A stretch of 64,000 bases of DNA from Pseudomonas hydrolytica (GTDB lineage Bacteria > Pseudomonadota > Gammaproteobacteria > Pseudomonadales > Pseudomonadaceae). This document shows positions 7,143 through 17,152 of the stretch, piece after piece; within the stretch, counting starts at the first letter, position 1, and every line of letters begins with the position of its first letter. The stretch lies in contig NZ_CP099397.1 of assembly GCF_021495345.1 (NCBI RefSeq), forward strand, positions 2,728,001 through 2,792,000. The letters run 5' to 3'. The notes under the pieces were generated by a model, which had not been told where the DNA came from, searched no databases, and was given only the letters and a program-made list of their open reading frames with translations. The translations under genes and the position numbers were made by a program.

Positions 7143-10100
7143 TCATGCCGCGGCGGGCTCTTCCTCGATCATCCGCAGCGGCGCCCAGCGCCGCAGCAGC
7201 AGGTACAGCGTCGGGATCACGTAAAGGGTGAAGAAGGTGCCCACCAGCAGGCCGCCGACGATCACCAGGCCGATCTGCTGGCGACTTTCGGCGCCGGCCC
7301 CAGTGGCGATGGCCAGCGGCAGCGAACCCAGAACCATGGCGCCTGTGGTCATCAGGATCGGCCGCAGGCGCTGCACCGAAGCCTCGATCACCGCACCGCG
7401 CAGCTCCCTGCCTTCACGCAGCAGGTGATTGGCGAATTCGACGATGAGGATGCCGTGCTTGGTGATCAGACCGATCAGGGTCACCAGGCCGATCTGCGAA
7501 TAGATGTTCAGCGTGCCGCCGAACAGGGTCAGGGCGAGCAAGGCGCCGGCCATCGACAATGGCACGCTGAACAGGATGATCAGCGGATCGCTGAAGCTCT
7601 CGAACTGCGCGGCCAACACCAGGAAGATGAACGCCAGGGCCAGGGCGAAAATCAATGCGATACCCGAACTGGACTCCTTGAAGTCGCGCGACGTGCCGGT
7701 GTAGTCGTACTGGGTTTCCGGCGGGAATACCGCTCGCGCGCCGGCCTCGAGGTAGTCCAGCGCCTCGCCCAGGGTGTAGCCGGCGCCGACGTTGGCGCTG
7801 ATGGTCACCGCACGCAGCTGGTTGAAGTGGTTGAGCTCGCGCGGCGCCACGGTCTCGCGCACCGAAATCAGGTTGGACAGTTGCACCATGCCGCCTTCGC
7901 GGTCGCGCACGTACACGCGGTCCAGGTCCTGCGGGTTGCTGCGGTCGATGTTCTGCAGCTGCACCAGTACGTCGTACTGCTCGCCATTCTGCTTGAAGCG
8001 GGTCACCTGGCGGCTGCCGAACAGACTTTCCAGGCTGCGGCCGATCACCGACACGTCGGTGCCCACGGCTGCGGCCTGCTCGCGGTTGACGTTGATCTGC
8101 AGCTGCGGCGAGTTGAGCTTGAGGTCGCTGTCCAACCCCTCCAGGCCCGGATAGTCGCGCATGCGCTCCATCAGCTGATCGACGTAACCCTGCAGCTCGG
8201 CGTATTCCATGGACGAGCGGATGACGAAGTTGATCGGCTGGTTGCGCGCGCTCTGCCCCAGCGGCGGGCGGTTGACCGGGGTGACTCGCATGCCGGCGAT
8301 GTCCTGCAACTTGGGCAACAGTTCGTTGCGGATCTCGAACTGGCTGCGCGCACGGTCGCCCCAGTCCTCCAGCTTCATGAAGGAAATGCCCTGGGCCACG
8401 GTCGGGAAGCCCGCGACGATCAGGTAGCGGTTGGTTTCCGGGATGCTGGCGTAGGCCGCCTCCACCTCGCGGGCATAGCGCGCGGTGTAGTCGATGGTGG
8501 CGCCGTCTGGGCCATTGAACACCCCGACTATGGTGCCGGTGTCTTCGGTGGGCGCCAGCTCCGAGCGCAGGCCGCTGAACAGCCAGGCGCACAGCACGAA
8601 GGCCGCCAGCAGCACGCCGAGCACCAGCGGCCAGGCACGCAGAGCGCGATCCAGACTGTGCTTGTAGCTGTAGGTCAGGCCGTTGAGAAAGCCCTCGATC
8701 AGGTTGTACACGCGGCTATGGCGCTGCTCGTGCTGGTGCGGTTTGAGCAACACGGCGCACATCATCGGCGTCAGCGTCAGAGCGACGAAACCGGACACCA
8801 GCACCGAGCCGGCCAGCGTCCAGGCGAATTCGGTGAACAGCTTGCCGGTGGTGCCCTGCATGAAGCCGATGGGGGCGAACACGGCGGCCAGGGTCAGGGT
8901 CATGGCGATCACCGCGAAGGCGATCTCGCGGCTGCCCTTGAACGCGGCCTGCATCGGCTTCATCCCCGCCTCGATATGGCGGTGGATGTTCTCCAGCATG
9001 ACGATGGCATCGTCCACCACCAGGCCGATGGCCAGGACCATGGCCAGCAGGGTCAGGGTGTTGATGGTGAAGCCCATCAGCGACATCAGGGCGAAGGCGC
9101 CGATCAGTGAGACCGGAATGGTCACCAGCGGGATCAGCGTCGCACGCAGCGAACGCAGAAAGATGAAGATGATCAGGATGACCAGCGCCACCGCCTCCCA
9201 GATGGTGGCGAAGACGTTGTCGATGGACTCGCGGATGAACTGCGAGTTGTCGTTGGCCACCGTCATGTTCATGCCTTCGGGCAACAGCGCCTTGACGTCG
9301 TCCCAGGCGGCTTCCAGACCATCGGAGATGTCCAGCGGGTTGGCCGTGGCCTGTTTGACCAGGCCCAGGGTCACCGCCGGCAGGCCCTTGAAGCGCACCA
9401 CGGTGCGCTCGTCGCGCGGGCCGATCTCGGCGCGACCAACGTCGGACAGACGCAGCAGGTAGCCCTGCGAATCATCGAGAATCAGCTCGTTGAACTGCGC
9501 GGGCGTGCGCAGATCGGTTTCCGACAGCACGCTGAACTCGCGCTCGCGCGACTCGATGCGCCCGGCCGGGATTTCCACGTTCTGCCGGCGCAGGGCGTCC
9601 TCCACGTCCTGCACGGTGAGGTTGTGCGCCGCCAGCTTCTCCGGGTCGAGCCAGATGCGCATGGAAAACGTCCGGGCGCCGCGCACCTGCACTTCGGACA
9701 CACCGGGGATGGTCTGCAGACGATCCTTGATCACCCGCTCCAGCACGTCGGTGATCTCCATCGCACTGTGCTGCTCGCTGTGAAAGGCGATCCAGATCAC
9801 CGGCTGGGCGTCGGCCTCGACCTTCTGCACGATGGGTTCGTCCACCTCGTCCGGCAGCAGGTTGCGCACCCGCCCCAGGCGATCGCGCACGTCGTTGGCT
9901 GCCTCGTCGGCGCTGCGGCCGAGACGGAACTGCGCGGTGATCTGGGTGTTTTCCGCGCGGCTGATGGAGGTGACGAAGTCCAGCCCCTCGATCCCCGAGA
10001 GTACATCTTCTACCGGCTGCGCCACCTGCGATTCCATGATCTCCGGGCTGGCGCCGGGATAGGTGACCTGCACGGTGACGATTGGCACGTCGATATTGGG

Positions 10101-10211
10101 GTATTCGCGCACGTTAAGGCGGTCATAGGCCATCAGCCCCAGCAACACCACGATCAGCGACAGGACGGTAGCGAAGACCGGCCTGCGAATGCAGACGTCG
10201 GAGAGGATCAC
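7143..10211 (-). CDS. RND multidrug efflux transporter, inner-membrane pump (HAE1 family)
   Basis: The 1022-residue protein is an AcrB/MexB-like proton-driven pump with 12 membrane segments and two large periplasmic loops. The proton-relay aspartates occur in GLVVDDAIVMLENIHRH, and the N-terminus is typical (SDVCIRRPVFATVLSL). Its start overlaps the last codons of the adaptor gene (10208-10211), so the two are one operon. No outer-membrane channel gene is next to it, so it probably borrows a TolC/OprM-like channel encoded elsewhere. It looks like the shorter 'VmeI/AcrB-like' subgroup rather than MexB itself. Substrates cannot be inferred. Confidence 0.92.
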   Translation of the reverse strand: MILSDVCIRRPVFATVLSLIVVLLGLMAYDRLNVREYPNIDVPIVTVQVTYPGASPEIMESQVAQPVEDVLSGIEGLDFVTSISRAENTQITAQFRLGRSADEAANDVRDRLGRVRNLLPDEVDEPIVQKVEADAQPVIWIAFHSEQHSAMEITDVLERVIKDRLQTIPGVSEVQVRGARTFSMRIWLDPEKLAAHNLTVQDVEDALRRQNVEIPAGRIESREREFSVLSETDLRTPAQFNELILDDSQGYLLRLSDVGRAEIGPRDERTVVRFKGLPAVTLGLVKQATANPLDISDGLEAAWDDVKALLPEGMNMTVANDNSQFIRESIDNVFATIWEAVALVILIIFIFLRSLRATLIPLVTIPVSLIGAFALMSLMGFTINTLTLLAMVLAIGLVVDDAIVMLENIHRHIEAGMKPMQAAFKGSREIAFAVIAMTLTLAAVFAPIGFMQGTTGKLFTEFAWTLAGSVLVSGFVALTLTPMMCAVLLKPHQHEQRHSRVYNLIEGFLNGLTYSYKHSLDRALRAWPLVLGVLLAAFVLCAWLFSGLRSELAPTEDTGTIVGVFNGPDGATIDYTARYAREVEAAYASIPETNRYLIVAGFPTVAQGISFMKLEDWGDRARSQFEIRNELLPKLQDIAGMRVTPVNRPPLGQSARNQPINFVIRSSMEYAELQGYVDQLMERMRDYPGLEGLDSDLKLNSPQLQINVNREQAAAVGTDVSVIGRSLESLFGSRQVTRFKQNGEQYDVLVQLQNIDRSNPQDLDRVYVRDREGGMVQLSNLISVRETVAPRELNHFNQLRAVTISANVGAGYTLGEALDYLEAGARAVFPPETQYDYTGTSRDFKESSSGIALIFALALAFIFLVLAAQFESFSDPLIILFSVPLSMAGALLALTLFGGTLNIYSQIGLVTLIGLITKHGILIVEFANHLLREGRELRGAVIEASVQRLRPILMTTGAMVLGSLPLAIATGAGAESRQQIGLVIVGGLLVGTFFTLYVIPTLYLLLRRWAPLRMIEEEPAAA

Positions 10212-11230
10212 CGCTGGCGCTCCCCGCTCTTGCTGCGCACCGCCAGCCCTTCACGTACGCGCTGCCAGCCGGCGCTGATCACCGTCTCGTCACCCTGCAA
10301 GCCCTCGCGCACCTCTACCAGGCCATCGAAACGCTTGCCCAGGATCACCTCGCGGCGCTCGACCTTGCCGTCCACCAGCAGATTGACCAGCAGCTTGTCG
10401 CCCTGCGGCATCACCGCCTCCTCGGGGATCACCAGCGCCTGCGGCCGCTCCTCGAGGATCACCGACACGCGCACGAACTGCCCCGGACGCAGGCGGCGAT
10501 CGTCGTTGCCGATATGGGCGCGGATGGCCTGGCTGCGCCCGGCCTCATCCAGGCGCGGGTTGAGCGCATAGATCTCGCCACGAAAACGCTCGCCGGGGTA
10601 GGTATCGAGGGTGACTTCCACGGTCTGGCCGAGCCGTACCTGGGCCACGGCCTTCTGCGGAATGCGAAAGTCCACCTTGAGCGGGTCGAGCACTTCCAGA
10701 TTGACGATGTTCTGTCCGGCGCTGAGGTAGTCGCCGACGCTGGCCTGGCGCAGGCCGAGCACGCCGTCGTGGGGCGCCTTGATCTGGGTCTTGTCGAGCC
10801 GCGCCTGGGCCAGAGCCAGGCTGGCGCGCGAGGCCTGCAGCTGGCTCTGCGCCTCGTCCAGCGCCTGGGCATTGCTGGCGCCGCGCTGGAACAGCATCTG
10901 CGCGCGTTGATGGTTCTTCTCGGCGAGATCGAGATTGGCCCTGGCCTGGGCGAACTCGGCACGGGTAATGGCATCGTCGAGGCTGACCAGCAGATCGCCG
11001 GCGGTCACTGCCTGCCCCTCGCGAAAATGCAGGGTGGCCAGGCGCCCTTCCACTTCCGGACGAATCATCACCGACTCGTCGGAGCGCAGCGAACCGAAGG
11101 TGATCAGCTCGTCACGCACCTCCATCTGCCGTACCGGCACGACCTCGACCATCGGCCCTTCGGCCGCCGCTGCAGGCAGTGCCCACAAGCCCAGCCACAG
11201 CCAAGGAAGCGCACGCAACAGCACGGTCAT
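10208..11230 (-). CDS. RND efflux periplasmic adaptor (membrane fusion protein)
   Basis: A 340-residue adaptor with an N-terminal signal or anchor segment (LLRALPWLWLGLWALPAAAA). A split lipoyl domain (VEGRLATLHFREGQAVTAGDLL and APHDGVLGLRQASVGDYLSAGQ) flanks a long alpha-hairpin rich in Ala, Gln and Glu (about 90-150), followed by beta-barrel and membrane-proximal domains. It links the pump encoded next to an outer-membrane channel. There is no lipobox cysteine. An AAGGGG ribosome site precedes the ATG at 11230. No regulator gene is adjacent. Confidence 0.9.
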   Translation of the reverse strand: MTVLLRALPWLWLGLWALPAAAAEGPMVEVVPVRQMEVRDELITFGSLRSDESVMIRPEVEGRLATLHFREGQAVTAGDLLVSLDDAITRAEFAQARANLDLAEKNHQRAQMLFQRGASNAQALDEAQSQLQASRASLALAQARLDKTQIKAPHDGVLGLRQASVGDYLSAGQNIVNLEVLDPLKVDFRIPQKAVAQVRLGQTVEVTLDTYPGERFRGEIYALNPRLDEAGRSQAIRAHIGNDDRRLRPGQFVRVSVILEERPQALVIPEEAVMPQGDKLLVNLLVDGKVERREVILGKRFDGLVEVREGLQGDETVISAGWQRVREGLAVRSKSGERQR

Positions 11231-11321
11231 GATCAGCCCCTTTTTCTTGGTAGAGGCGGAGTCTAACCGGCTGCTGCGTTACTGACAGGAGCGCAAGTTA
11301 TTTCGCTATGTTTTTTACAGA

Positions 11322-12116
11322 TTACTGACGCATGCCACGGCCGCTGATCAGCAGGCGGATGCACAGGGTGTAGAGCGCGGCCGTGGCCAGCAGCATGAAG
11401 CCGATGGCCACACCGATACGGATGTCGGACACGCCGAGAATGCCGTAGCGGAAGGCGTTGACCATGTGCAGGATGGGGTTGCCCATCGACACCGTCTGCC
11501 AGAACGGCGGCAGCAGCGTGATGGAGTAGAACACCCCGCCCAGGTAGGTCAGCGGCGTCAGCACGAAGGTGGGGATAATCGAGATATCGTCGAAGTTGCG
11601 CGCGAACACCGCGTTGACGAAGCCGCCCAGGGAAAAGATGGTCGCGGTCAGCAGCACAACCAGCACCGTCACGCCCAGGTGATGCACCTGCAGATGGGTG
11701 AAGAACAGCGACAGGATGGTGACGATCAGGCCCACCGCCAGCCCGCGCAGCACGCCGCCGACGACGAAACCGATGAGGATGGTATGCGGCGATACCGGCG
11801 ATACCAGCAGCTCCTCGACGTTGCGCTGGAACTTGCTGCCGAAGAAGCTCGACACCACGTTGCCGTAACTGTTGGTGATCACCGACATCATGATCAGCCC
11901 CGGCACGATGTACTCCATGTAGCTGAAGCCGCCCATGTCGCCGATCTGTCGGCCGATCAGGTTGCCGAAGATGACGAAGTACAAAACCATGGTGATCGCC
12001 GGCGGCAGCAGGGTCTGCGGCCAGATGCGCAGGAAACGGCGCACCTCGCGGTGAACGATGGTGCGCAGAGCCACCAGATTGGCGGCGAATTCGCTGTTCA
12101 GGTACTGGGTATTCAT
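11322..12116 (-). CDS. yadH: ABC-2 type transporter permease, YadH type
   Basis: A 264-residue six-helix permease of the ABC-2 family. It carries the ABC2 signature region (FSYMEYIVPGLIMMSVITNSYGNVVSSFFGSK) and a conserved TPLTYLGGVFY motif after helix 5. The start overlaps the stop of the ATPase gene by four bases, so the pair forms one exporter. It closely matches E. coli YadH by eye. The substrate is not known. PA2811 and PA2812 are the likely counterparts. Confidence 0.88.
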   Translation of the reverse strand: MNTQYLNSEFAANLVALRTIVHREVRRFLRIWPQTLLPPAITMVLYFVIFGNLIGRQIGDMGGFSYMEYIVPGLIMMSVITNSYGNVVSSFFGSKFQRNVEELLVSPVSPHTILIGFVVGGVLRGLAVGLIVTILSLFFTHLQVHHLGVTVLVVLLTATIFSLGGFVNAVFARNFDDISIIPTFVLTPLTYLGGVFYSITLLPPFWQTVSMGNPILHMVNAFRYGILGVSDIRIGVAIGFMLLATAALYTLCIRLLISGRGMRQ

Positions 12117-13045
12117 TGCGCCACCTTGGCCAGGTTCTTTTCCACCAGGGAGACGAACAGCTCCTCCAGGCGATTGGTCTTGTTGCGCAGGCTCAGCACC
12201 TGCACCTGCTGCTGCGCCAGTTGCTGGAACAGCGCGTTGAGGCCCTGGCTCTTCTCCACCTGCACTTCCAGGGTGTGGTGATCGAGCAGGCGCGCCGGAT
12301 AACCCGTCAGTTTCGGCGCCTCGCTGTAGGAGTCCTTGAGATCGAGCAGGAAGGTCTCGACGTGCAGCTTTTTAAGCAGGTCCTTCATGCTGCTCAGCTC
12401 GACGATGCGACCGTGGTCGATGATGCCGATGTTGCGGCACAGCTGCTCGGCCTCCTCCAGGTAGTGGGTGGTGAGGATGATGGTGATGCCCTGCTGGTTC
12501 AACTCGGTGAGAAAGCTCCACATCGAACGGCGTAGTTCGATGTCCACGCCAGCGGTGGGCTCATCGAGGATCAGCAGGCGCGGCTGATGCACCAGGGCGC
12601 GGGCGATCATCAGCCGGCGTTTCATGCCACCGGACAGCTCGCGCGAGGCCACGTCGCGCTTTTCCCACAGGCCGAGCTGGGTCAGGTACTGCTCGGCGCG
12701 CTCCTTGGCGATGGAACGCGGAATGCCATAATAGCCGGCCTGGGTGACGACGATGTCGAACACCTTCTCGAACTGGTTGAAGTTGAATTCCTGCGGCACC
12801 ACGCCCAGGCAACGCTTGAGCGCGTAGGGTTCGCGGTCGAGGTCGTGGCCGAACACGCTGACCGTACCGCTGCTCTTGTTCACCAGCGTGGAGAGGATGC
12901 CGATGGTGGTGGATTTGCCGGCGCCGTTGGGGCCGAGCAAGGCGAAGAAGTCACCTTCGGCGACGTCCAGATCGATGCCGTGCAGGGCCTGGAAGCCGTT
13001 TCCGTAGGTCTTGGTCAACTGCCGAATGGTCAGGGCGGAGCTCAT
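12113..13045 (-). CDS. yadG: ABC transporter ATP-binding protein, YadG type
   Basis: A 310-residue ABC ATPase. It has Walker A GPNGAGKSTTIG near residue 40, Q-loop region VPQEFNFNQFE, signature LSGGMKRRLMIARAL, and Walker B LLILDEPTAGVD followed by ELRRSMW and switch histidine ILTTHYLEEAE. The long C-terminal part with LSLRNKTNRLEELFVSLV is characteristic of E. coli YadG. It energises the permease encoded next. Confidence 0.92.
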   Translation of the reverse strand: MSSALTIRQLTKTYGNGFQALHGIDLDVAEGDFFALLGPNGAGKSTTIGILSTLVNKSSGTVSVFGHDLDREPYALKRCLGVVPQEFNFNQFEKVFDIVVTQAGYYGIPRSIAKERAEQYLTQLGLWEKRDVASRELSGGMKRRLMIARALVHQPRLLILDEPTAGVDIELRRSMWSFLTELNQQGITIILTTHYLEEAEQLCRNIGIIDHGRIVELSSMKDLLKKLHVETFLLDLKDSYSEAPKLTGYPARLLDHHTLEVQVEKSQGLNALFQQLAQQQVQVLSLRNKTNRLEELFVSLVEKNLAKVAQ

Positions 13046-13199
13046 GAAGATGGGGTTTCCCGCGCGAGAGTGATGTCGTTATAGATGAGGGCGGAACCAC
13101 GGGTTTGCAACCGGGTGTTTCTTCCGCCCTTCGCTGGCATGCACCCTACCGGCCCTGACGCGCGGAGAAAAGGCCGTCCTGCCGATCTTGACTATCGAC

Positions 13200-13862
13200 T
13201 CAGTCGATAGCTGCCGCCTCATGCTGCATGTCGCCCTGCAGCCCCTGCGTGCCGGCCTCGAACAGATGCGGATAGCAGCGCTGCAGGTGGTCGAAGAACA
13301 GTTCCTCGGGGAGATCCTCGAACTGGCCATGATCGACCAGGTATTCCATATAGCGCTCGCCCTTGTCGTTGTAGGGGTGAAAGACGCTGTCATGCAGGCC
13401 GTCGAACTCCAGCGGCGCCACCTTGAACACCCGGCACAACGCCTCGTTGAACGCCGGCGTGGCCTTGACCCAGCGACCGTCCAGATACAGCTCGGTGTAG
13501 CCATGCATGGCGAACACTTCGCTGCGTAGCAACTCCAGCAGACGTGGCGTGGACAGGTGATTGCGCACATCGGCCAGGCCGATACGCGCGGGGATGCCGC
13601 AGTGCCGGGCGCAAGCAGCGAGCAGGTTGGCCTTCGGCACGCAGTAGGACTCCCCGGCTTCCAGGGCATGACTGGCCTTGAGCGTCTGCGCATCGAGGCT
13701 GAAGGAATAGGGGTTGTAGCGCACGCCATCACGCACCGCCAGGTACAGGGCGATGGCCTGGCTACGCGGCTCGCGTGCAGCACCACGGCAACGTTCGGCG
13801 AACTCGACTACCGCAGGATGGTCACTGTCAATGAAGCGGCCGGGTCGCAGATAGGCATGCAT
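13200..13862 (-). CDS. Transglutaminase-like cysteine peptidase-fold protein
   Basis: The 220-residue cytoplasmic protein has a transglutaminase-like core. The nucleophile segment GESYCVPKANLLAA (Cys74) is followed by the histidine segment MHGYTELYLDGRW (His120). The position where the third catalytic residue (Asp in the usual W..D-P pattern) is expected reads KATPAF, so the triad may be incomplete or altered. Many bacterial members of this fold act as peptidases or amidases on unknown targets. No signal peptide is visible. It lies alone between yadG and fadE. Confidence 0.75.
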   Translation of the reverse strand: MHAYLRPGRFIDSDHPAVVEFAERCRGAAREPRSQAIALYLAVRDGVRYNPYSFSLDAQTLKASHALEAGESYCVPKANLLAACARHCGIPARIGLADVRNHLSTPRLLELLRSEVFAMHGYTELYLDGRWVKATPAFNEALCRVFKVAPLEFDGLHDSVFHPYNDKGERYMEYLVDHGQFEDLPEELFFDHLQRCYPHLFEAGTQGLQGDMQHEAAAID

Positions 13863-14002
13863 GGTGAGGGCTCCTGAATTTCGTCTCAGTCTAAACCTGC
13901 CGATTGCGCGCCGATCAAGACGATCCGGCCAAGCTCACCGCCCCTGATGCCATTTGTGACTATGCTCGGGGCGTCGCCCGCTCGAATCATGGAGGAATGC
14001 TC

Positions 14003-16450
14003 ATGCTCGTCATCTGGTTGCTGGTTCTGCTGCTCGGGGTCGCCTACCTGGCCCATAGCCGTACCGCCGCCCTGCCCGCCCTCGGCATCACCGCAGCCTA
14101 TCTGCTGGCCATGGCCCTGTTCAGCCCGGTACCCGGCTGGCTGCAACTGCTGCTATGGATCATCACCGCGGCGGTGGCCGCCTTCGTCGTGCTCGGCGAC
14201 CTGCGCCGGCAGTTCTTCAGCGGCCCGCTGTTCAACTGGTTCCAGCGCGTCCTGCCACCGATGTCCGCTACCGAACGCGACGCCATCGAGGCCGGCACCG
14301 TGTGGTGGGACGGCGAACTGTTCAGTGGCCGACCGAACTGGGAAACGCTGCTGGCTTATCCCAAGGCCAGGCTGAGCGAAGAAGAACAGGCCTTCATCGA
14401 CGGCCCCACCGAAGAACTCTGCGCGATGATCAGCGACTGGCAGGTCGGCCAGGAAATGGACCTGCCGGAGAAAGCCTGGGAGCACATCAAGCAGCATGGC
14501 TTCTTCGCCCTGATCATTCCCAAGGAATACGGCGGCAAGGGCTTCTCCGCCTACGCGCACTCGCAGGTGGCGATGAAGCTGGCGACCCGCAGCGGCGACC
14601 TGGCCTCCACCGTGATGGTGCCCAACTCCCTCGGTCCGGCCGAGCTCCTGCTGCACTACGGCACAGAAGAACAGCGCAACCATTATCTGCCGCGCCTGGC
14701 GCGTGGCGAGGACATCCCCTGCTTCGCCCTTACCGGCCCGCTGGCCGGCTCCGACGCCGGCGCCATGCCCGACACCGGCATCATCTGCAAGGGCCAGTTC
14801 AACGGCGAAGAAGTGATCGGCCTGCGCCTGAACTGGGAAAAGCGCTACATCACCCTCGGTCCGGTGGCCACCCTGCTCGGCCTCGCCTTCAAGGCCTACG
14901 ACCCGGATCATCTGCTGGGCGACAAGGTGGACCTCGGCATCAGCCTGGCGCTGATCCCCACCGATACCCCCGGCGTGGAAATCGGGCGCCGCCACCTGCC
15001 ACTGGGCGCCGCCTTCATGAACGGGCCGAACTCGGGCAAGGACGTGTTCATTCCGCTCAACTACCTGATCGGTGGCCAGGAGTATCTCGGCAAGGGCTGG
15101 ATGATGCTGATGAACTGCCTGTCGGTGGGCCGCTCCATCTCGCTGCCGGCCGTCGGTACCGGTGCGGCCAAGTTCACCAGCCTCGCCACCGGCCAGTACG
15201 CCCAGTTGCGTGAGCAGTTCAACGTACCGCTGGCCGCCTTCGAGGGCATTCAGGAAGCGCTGGCGCGTATCGGCGGCAACGCCTGGCTGATGGACAGCGC
15301 GCGCATCCTCACCGCCAATGCCGTCGACCTGGGCGAGAAACCCTCGGTGCTGTCGGCGATTCTCAAGTACCACCTGACCGAGCGCGGCCGCGAGTGCATC
15401 GGCCATGCCATGGACGTGCATGGCGGCAAGGGCATCATCATGGGCCCGAACAACTACCTGGCCCGCTCCTGGCAGGGGGCGCCCATCTTCATCACCGTCG
15501 AGGGCGCCAATATCCTCTCGCGCAACCTGATGATCTTTGGCCAGGGCGCCATCCGTTGCCATCCCTACGTGCTCAAGGAAATGGCCCTGGCCGACCGTGA
15601 GGACAAGGACCAGGCGCTGACCGAGTTCGATGCGCTGCTGATGAGCCATATCGGCTTCGCCGTCGGCAACGCCGCCAGCAGCTTCCTCCTGAGCCTGACC
15701 TTGGGACGCCTGGGCACGGTGCCCGGCGACGACCTCAGCCAGCCCTACTACCGTGCGCTCAATCGCCTGGCCGCGGCCTTCGCCCTGTGCGCCGACAGCA
15801 GCATGATGCTGCTGGGCGGCGATCTGAAGCGCCGCGAACGCCTCTCCGCGCGCCTGGGCGACGTGCTCAGCCATCTCTACCTGGGTTCGGCCGCGCTCAA
15901 GCGCTACCACGACCTCGACTACCCGCAGGCCGTCAGACCGCTGGTGCGCTGGGCCATGGAGGAGAATCTCTTTCATGCCGAACAGGCGCTCGACGAACTG
16001 CTGAGCAACTTCCCCAACCGCCTGTTCGGCTGCCTGCTGAAAGTGCTGGTCTTCCCCCTTGGTCGTCGTCACCACGGCCCGAGCGACGTGCTGGAGGCGG
16101 AGGTAGCCGCGATCATCGGCCGCCAGGCCGGCGACCCTGCCCTGGAATCGGTGCTGGAAGGCTGCTACCGACCGCAGGCGGACCAGGATTCGGTGGGTGC
16201 GCTGCAACATGCACTGAACCTGGTGCAGGCCAGCCAGGACGCCCGCAAACGCCTGAACCAGGCGCTCAAGGACGGCAGCCTGCAGCCGGCACCGGGCCAG
16301 GATGCCATCGAAGCGGCGATTGCCGCCGGCATTCTCGATGGCGAGCAGGGCCTGCGCCTGCAAGCGGCCGAAGCGGCGCGGCGGCGGGTGATCGACGTCG
16401 ACGACTTCACCAAGGAAGAGCTCAAGCTGAGCCGCGGCAAGGTGCGCTGA
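14003..16450 (+). CDS. fadE: Acyl-CoA dehydrogenase FadE
   Basis: FadE performs the first oxidation of fatty-acid beta-oxidation, acyl-CoA to trans-2-enoyl-CoA, using FAD. The 815-residue length equals E. coli FadE (814). The N-terminus has two or three hydrophobic helices that anchor it to the membrane (VIWLLVLLLGVAYLA, LQLLLWIITAAVAAFVVL). The dehydrogenase core follows (IPKEYGGKGFSAYAHS, FALTGPLAGSDAGAMPDTG, MDVHGGKGIIMGP), then the FadE-specific C-terminal domain. The ATG at 14003 was preferred over 13997 because GGAGG at 13991-13995 is spaced seven bases from it. It is a likely counterpart of PA2815. Confidence 0.93.
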   Translation: MLVIWLLVLLLGVAYLAHSRTAALPALGITAAYLLAMALFSPVPGWLQLLLWIITAAVAAFVVLGDLRRQFFSGPLFNWFQRVLPPMSATERDAIEAGTVWWDGELFSGRPNWETLLAYPKARLSEEEQAFIDGPTEELCAMISDWQVGQEMDLPEKAWEHIKQHGFFALIIPKEYGGKGFSAYAHSQVAMKLATRSGDLASTVMVPNSLGPAELLLHYGTEEQRNHYLPRLARGEDIPCFALTGPLAGSDAGAMPDTGIICKGQFNGEEVIGLRLNWEKRYITLGPVATLLGLAFKAYDPDHLLGDKVDLGISLALIPTDTPGVEIGRRHLPLGAAFMNGPNSGKDVFIPLNYLIGGQEYLGKGWMMLMNCLSVGRSISLPAVGTGAAKFTSLATGQYAQLREQFNVPLAAFEGIQEALARIGGNAWLMDSARILTANAVDLGEKPSVLSAILKYHLTERGRECIGHAMDVHGGKGIIMGPNNYLARSWQGAPIFITVEGANILSRNLMIFGQGAIRCHPYVLKEMALADREDKDQALTEFDALLMSHIGFAVGNAASSFLLSLTLGRLGTVPGDDLSQPYYRALNRLAAAFALCADSSMMLLGGDLKRRERLSARLGDVLSHLYLGSAALKRYHDLDYPQAVRPLVRWAMEENLFHAEQALDELLSNFPNRLFGCLLKVLVFPLGRRHHGPSDVLEAEVAAIIGRQAGDPALESVLEGCYRPQADQDSVGALQHALNLVQASQDARKRLNQALKDGSLQPAPGQDAIEAAIAAGILDGEQGLRLQAAEAARRRVIDVDDFTKEELKLSRGKVR

Positions 16451-16549
16451 CCTAAACAGCCCCTGCCACAGGAAGACCACCCAAGCGGGACAGCGGGTGC
16501 CAGGAACTCTATACTCCTGCGCCCGTTTTACCTTTCAGGACACTGCTAC

Positions 16550-16957
16550 ATGGCCAGCCATCTCGAACACCACCTCGCCCTGCTCAACCACCTGCGCGGC
16601 ATCCTCGTTGCCCTGGGTGAAGCCGAACAGGTGCTCGACGACAGCCATGCCCTGTTTATCGAACGCTACGACGAACTGCTCGCCGAACTGCCGAGCGACC
16701 CGGTGTCCAGCCAGTACCTCGGCCAGGACCTGATCAGTCAGGTGTTTCACCGCTACCCGCAGATCGCCCACCTGGTGCCACGCGACCTGCTGTGGTTCTT
16801 CGGCGGCGACTGCCTGCACTTCATGCCGGACGAGGAGATCGCCCTGTACCAGGCCCTCGACGAGCGCCGCTTCGAAGCCGAAGAGAACGACGAGCCGTTC
16901 GACTGGAATCAGGAAAAGCAGCTGCTGGCCCTGCCCACCGACGGCGCCAAACACTGA
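16550..16957 (+). CDS. Conserved Pseudomonas protein of unknown function (PA2816/PA2817 position)
   Basis: A 135-residue acidic, mostly helical protein (N-terminal HHLALLNHLRGILVALGEAEQVLDD, a central HLVPRDLLWFFGGDCLHFM segment, acidic C-terminus). The gene follows fadE and precedes the tRNA cluster, as in P. aeruginosa. Central motifs suggest the dehydrogenase-associated 'PA2817-like' family, but I cannot assign a function. The ATG at 16550 lies 50 bases after a possible promoter and is followed downstream by a good terminator. Confidence 0.75.
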   Translation: MASHLEHHLALLNHLRGILVALGEAEQVLDDSHALFIERYDELLAELPSDPVSSQYLGQDLISQVFHRYPQIAHLVPRDLLWFFGGDCLHFMPDEEIALYQALDERRFEAEENDEPFDWNQEKQLLALPTDGAKH

Positions 16958-16970
16958 CCGGCCGACAGAC

Positions 16971-17005
16971 AAAAGGCCCGCACGGCTAACCGGCGGGCCT
17001 TTTTC
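16971..17005 (+). terminator. Terminator after the PA2817-like gene
   Basis: A GGCCCGC / GCGGGCC stem followed by TTTTTC directly after the coding region. Confidence 0.85.
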
Positions 17006-17021
17006 ATTGTGCAAACGGCAG

Positions 17022-17059
17022 AAACGAAAACGCCGCTCGATTGAGCGGCGTTTTCGTTT
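17022..17059 (-). terminator. Terminator of the minus-strand tRNA unit
   Basis: A 17-base-pair inverted repeat (AAACGAAAACGCCGCTC / GAGCGGCGTTTTCGTTT, GATT loop) lies immediately 3' of the tRNA-Gly gene. Its A/T-rich outer arms let it end transcription on either strand. Confidence 0.88.
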
Positions 17060-17062
17060 ATT

Positions 17063-17138
<76 letters not shown>

Positions 17139-17152
17139 AGTACAACTTGAAG

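Noticed and set aside
6843..9110. A 755-codon plus-strand open frame opposite the RND pump gene
   Set aside because: It is antisense to a strongly supported RND transporter and its protein is a low-complexity Gln/His/Ala-rich shadow of the high-GC codon pattern.
14153..16480. A 775-codon minus-strand open frame opposite fadE
   Set aside because: It mirrors fadE and shows no family motif; high GC produces such shadow frames.
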